DNA of 64,000 bases, from assembly GCF_026262505.1 (NCBI RefSeq), contig NC_067204.1, positions 20,987,300 through 21,051,299 of the forward strand, written 5' to 3'. A model generated the notes under the pieces. It worked only from the letters and a program-made list of their open reading frames with translations. It had not been told where the DNA came from and made no database searches. The translations under genes were made by a program, and so were the position numbers. Positions 60,501 through 64,000 of this stretch are shown piece by piece (position 1 is the first letter of the stretch; each line of letters begins with the position of its first letter). The DNA comes from Trichomonas vaginalis G3. Lineage: Eukaryota > Parabasalia > Trichomonadida > Trichomonadidae.

Positions 60501-63500
60501 TATTGTGTCTGTTTCTGTCATTTCTGGTACACTGTCAGTGCAGTGTATCAGAATTGACTGAATCTCTCGCACTCACATTCTGATTGCGAGAATAAGATCG
60601 ACAAGACTTTCTTGAGTCTTTGTGTCGTACAGTCATTTCTGGTACACTGTCAGTGCAGTGTATCAGAATTGACTGAATCTCTCGCACTCACATTCTGATT
60701 GCGAGAATAAGACGACAAGACTTTCTTGGCCGATCTTATGATCGTACTGTCATTTCTGGTACACTGTCAGTGCAGTGTATCAGAATTGACTGAATCTCTC
60801 GCACTCACATTCTGATTGCGAGAATAAGATCGACACTATAGTGCAATTGAGTCTATTGTGTCTGTTTCTGTCATTTCTGGTACACTGTCAGTGCAGTGTA
60901 TCAGAATTGACTGAATCTCTCGCACTCACATTCTGATTGCGAGAATAAGATCGACAAGACTTCTTGGCCGATCTTATGAAATACAGTCATTTCTGGTACA
61001 CTGTCAGTGCAGTGTATCAGAATTGACTGAATCTCTCGCACTCACATTCTGATTGCGAGAATAAGATCGACAAGACTTTCTTGGCCGATCTTATGATCGA
61101 AATACAGTCATTTCTGGTACACTGTCAGTGCAGTGTATCAGAATTGACTGAATCTCTCGCAATCACATTCTGATTGCGAGAATAAGACGACACTTAGTCT
61201 TGATCTATGATGTCGTTTCAGTCATTTCTGGTACACTGTCAGTGCAGTGTATCAGAATTGACTGAATCTCTCGCACTCACATTCTGATTGCGAGAATAAG
61301 ATCGACACTATAGTGCAATTGAGTCTATGTGTCTGTTTCTGTCATTTCTGGTACACTGTCAGTGCAGTGTATCAGAATTGACTGAATCTCTCGCACTCAC
61401 ATTCTGATTGCGAGAATAAGATCGACAAGACTTTCTTGGCCGATCTTATTCGTACAGTCATTTCTGGTACACTGTCAGTGCAGTGTATCAGAATTGACTG
61501 AATCTCTCGCAATCACATTCTGATTGCGAGAATAAGACCGACACTTTCTTGATCTATGATGTCGTCATTTCTGGTACACTGTCAGTGCAGTGTATCAGAA
61601 TTGACTGAATCTCTCGCACTCACATTCTGATTGCGAGAATAAGATCGACACTTTCTTGGCCGATCTTATGTCGTACAGTCATTTCTGGTACACTGTCAGT
61701 GCAGTGTATCAGAATTGACTGAATCTCTCGCACTCACATTCTGATTGCGAGAATAAGACCGACACTTTGCTTGATCTATGTCGAAATACAGTCATTTCTG
61801 GTACACTGTCAGTGCAGTGTATCAGAATTGACTGAATCTCTCGCACTCACATTCTGATTGCGAGAATAAGATCGACAAGACTTTCTTGGCCGATCTTATG
61901 ATCGTACAGTCATTTCTGGTACACTGTCAGTGCAGTGTATCAGAATTGACTGAATCTCTCGCACTCACATTCTGATTGCGAGAATAAGATCGACACTTAG
62001 TGCTTGAGTCTATTGTGTCGTACAGTCATTTCTGGTACACTGTCAGTGCAGTGTATCAGAATTGACTGAATCTCTCGCACTCACATTCTGATTGCGAGAA
62101 TAAGACGACAAGACTTTCTTGGCCGATCTATGATCGAAATACAGTCATTTCTGGTACACTGTCAGTGCAGTGTATCAGAATTGACTGAATCTCTCGCACT
62201 CACATTCTGATTGCGAGAATAAGACCGACAAGACTTTCTTGCCGATCTTATGATCGAAATACAGTCATTTCTGGTACACTGTCAGTGCAGTGTATCAGAA
62301 TTGACTGAATCTCTCGCACTCACATTCTGATTGCGAGAATAAGACGACACTATTCTTGATCTTATGATGTCAGTCATTTCTGGTACACTGTCAGTGCAGT
62401 GTATCAGAATTGACTGAATCTCTCGCACTCACATTCTGATTGCGAGAATAAGACGACAAGACTTTCTTGGCCGATCTTATGATCGAAATACAGTCATTTC
62501 TGGTACACTGTCAGTGCAGTGTATCAGAATTGACTGAATCTCTCGCACTCACATTCTGATTGCGAGAATAAGATCGACACTTTGCTTGATCTATTGTGTC
62601 GTACAGTCATTTCTGGTACACTGTCAGTGCAGTGTATCAGAATTGACTGAATCTCTCGCACTCACATTCTGATTGCGAGAATAAGATCGACACTATAGTG
62701 CAATTGAGTCTATTGTGTCTGTGTTTCTGTCATTTCTGGTACACTGTCAGTGCAGTGTATCAGAATTGACTGAATCTCTCGCACTCACATTCTGATTGCG
62801 AGAATAAGATCGACACTATAGTGCAATTGAGTCTATTGTGTCTGTTTCTGTCATTTCTGGTACACTGTCAGTGCAGTGTATCAGAATTGACTGAATCTCT
62901 CGCACTCACATTCTGATTGCGAGAATAAGATCGACACTATAGTGCAATTGAGTCTATTGTGTCTGTTTCTGTCATTTCTGGTACACTGTCAGTGCAGTGT
63001 ATCAGAATTGACTGAATCTCTCGCACTCACATTCTGATTGCGAGAATAAGATCGACACTATAGTGCAATTGAGTCTATTGTGTCTGTTTCTGTCATTTCT
63101 GGTACACTGTCAGTGCAGTGTATCAGAATTGACTGAATCTCTCGCACTCACATTCTGATTGCGAGAATAAGATCGACAAGACTTTCTTGGCCGATCTATG
63201 ATCGAAATACAGTCATTTCTGGTACACTGTCAGTGCAGTGTATCAGAATTGACTGAATCTCTCGCACTCACATTCTGATTGCGAGAATAAGATCGACAAG
63301 ACTTTCTTGCCGATCTTATGATCGAAATACAGTCATTTCTGGTACACTGTCAGTGCAGTGTATCAGAATTGACTGAATCTCTCGCAATCACATTCTGATT
63401 GCGAGAATAAGACGACAAGACTTTCTTGGCCGATCTTATGATCGAAATACAGTCATTTCTGGTACACTGTCAGTGCAGTGTATCAGAATTGACTGAATCT

Positions 63501-64000
63501 CTCGCACTCACATTCTGATTGCGAGAATAAGATCGACACTTAGTGCAATTGAGTCTATTGTGTCTGTTTCTGTCATTTCTGGTACACTGTCAGTGCAGTG
63601 TATCAGAATTGACTGAATCTCTCGCACTCACATTCTGATTGCGAGAATAAGATCGACACTATAGTGCAATTGAGTCTATTGTGTCTGTTTCTGTCATTTC
63701 TGGTACACTGTCAGTGCAGTGTATCAGAATTGACTGAATCTCTCGCAATCACATTCTGATTGCGAGAATAAGACCGACAAGACTTTATTGGCTGATCTTA
63801 TGATCGAAATACAGTCATTTCTGGTACACTGTCAGTGCAGTGTATCAGAATTGACTGAATCTCTCGCACTCACATTCTGATTGCGAGAATAAGATCGACA
63901 CTATAGTGCAATTGAGTCTATTGTGTCTGTTTCTGTCATTTCTGGTACACTGTCAGTGCAGTGTATCAGAATTGACTGAATCTCTCGCAATCACATTCTG
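42559..64000. repeat. ~121-bp satellite array, about 177 units, two alternating insert types
   Basis: Each unit has a nearly constant ~80-bp box and a ~38-bp insert of one of two unrelated kinds. The box runs from CATTTCTGGTACACTGTCAG through GAATCTCTCGC to GATTGCGAGAATAAGA. Type 1 inserts contain ACTTTCTTGGCCGATCTTAT and GATCG; type 2 inserts contain CTATAGTGCAATTGAGTCTA and TTGTGTCTG. Both types give 121-bp units. The box holds two inverted repeats (TACACTG...CAGTGTA; TCTCGCAATCA...TGATTGCGAGA, perfect in the AATC variant). The order of types is irregular. From about 49.3 kb rightward many inserts are shortened or hybrid while the box stays constant. The array continues past the window. Short open frames in it are by-products of the repeat. 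Confidence 0.95.

Noticed and set aside
42559-64000. CRISPR-like look: constant repeat with 'spacers' of regular length
   Set aside because: There are only two insert types (plus hybrids) repeated many times, the repeat is far too long (~80 bp), the setting is eukaryotic and no cas-like gene is present. It is a satellite.

Overview
The window is AT-rich eukaryotic repeat DNA. No host protein gene, tRNA or rRNA was recognised in it. Most of the first 41 kb consists of virus-like elements of the Polinton/Maverick kind. They carry a double-jelly-roll capsid gene, an A32-type packaging ATPase and a retroviral-type (rve) integrase, and they are bounded by inverted terminal repeats. Gene-dense 25-kb elements of this sort, start sites placed almost on the ATG and very high copy number would fit a trichomonad (Trichomonas-like parabasalid). 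That host call is an inference from style, with roughly even confidence.

Layout: (1) 1-10369 is the right part of element A. (2) 10395-11239 is a non-autonomous fold-back DNA transposon. (3) 11577-14297 is a fragment (C) of an A-like element. (4) 14471-14790 is a row of five tight hairpins in otherwise empty DNA. (5) 15543-40848 is a complete-looking element B of about 25.3 kb with both ends. (6) 40911-42160 is a second fold-back transposon in the opposite orientation. (7) 42559-64000 is a satellite array of about 177 units of about 121 bp that runs off the window.

Element B reads as a virus genome. A rightward block (16.5-26.8 kb) holds a large Gln-rich coiled-coil protein, the major capsid protein, small genes, a likely single-jelly-roll capsid protein, an SF3 helicase and the packaging ATPase. 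A leftward block (26.8-35.2 kb) holds KilA-N regulators (one with T5orf172, one with a DUF3627-like tail), virion-like proteins and two microproteins. The right end holds the integrase, a phage-type receptor-binding fibre, a second jelly-roll-like protein, an amphipathic peptide gene and a small membrane protein; element A and fragment C also carry an adenine methyltransferase gene there. I see no protein-primed PolB and no adenain-like protease, so replication probably rests on the SF3 helicase. Roughly half the genes in each element look whole and the rest are broken (about twenty breaks in B, by eye). The copies are so alike that the insertions look recent.

The most unusual signals are non-coding. 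One is a palindromic intergenic module that exists in alternative sequence 'dialects' at matching sites of A and B. Others are 16-18 bp divergent promoters between facing start codons, a folded hairpin at every element terminus, the five-hairpin cluster, and a satellite whose near-constant 80-bp box alternates with two different ~38-bp inserts.
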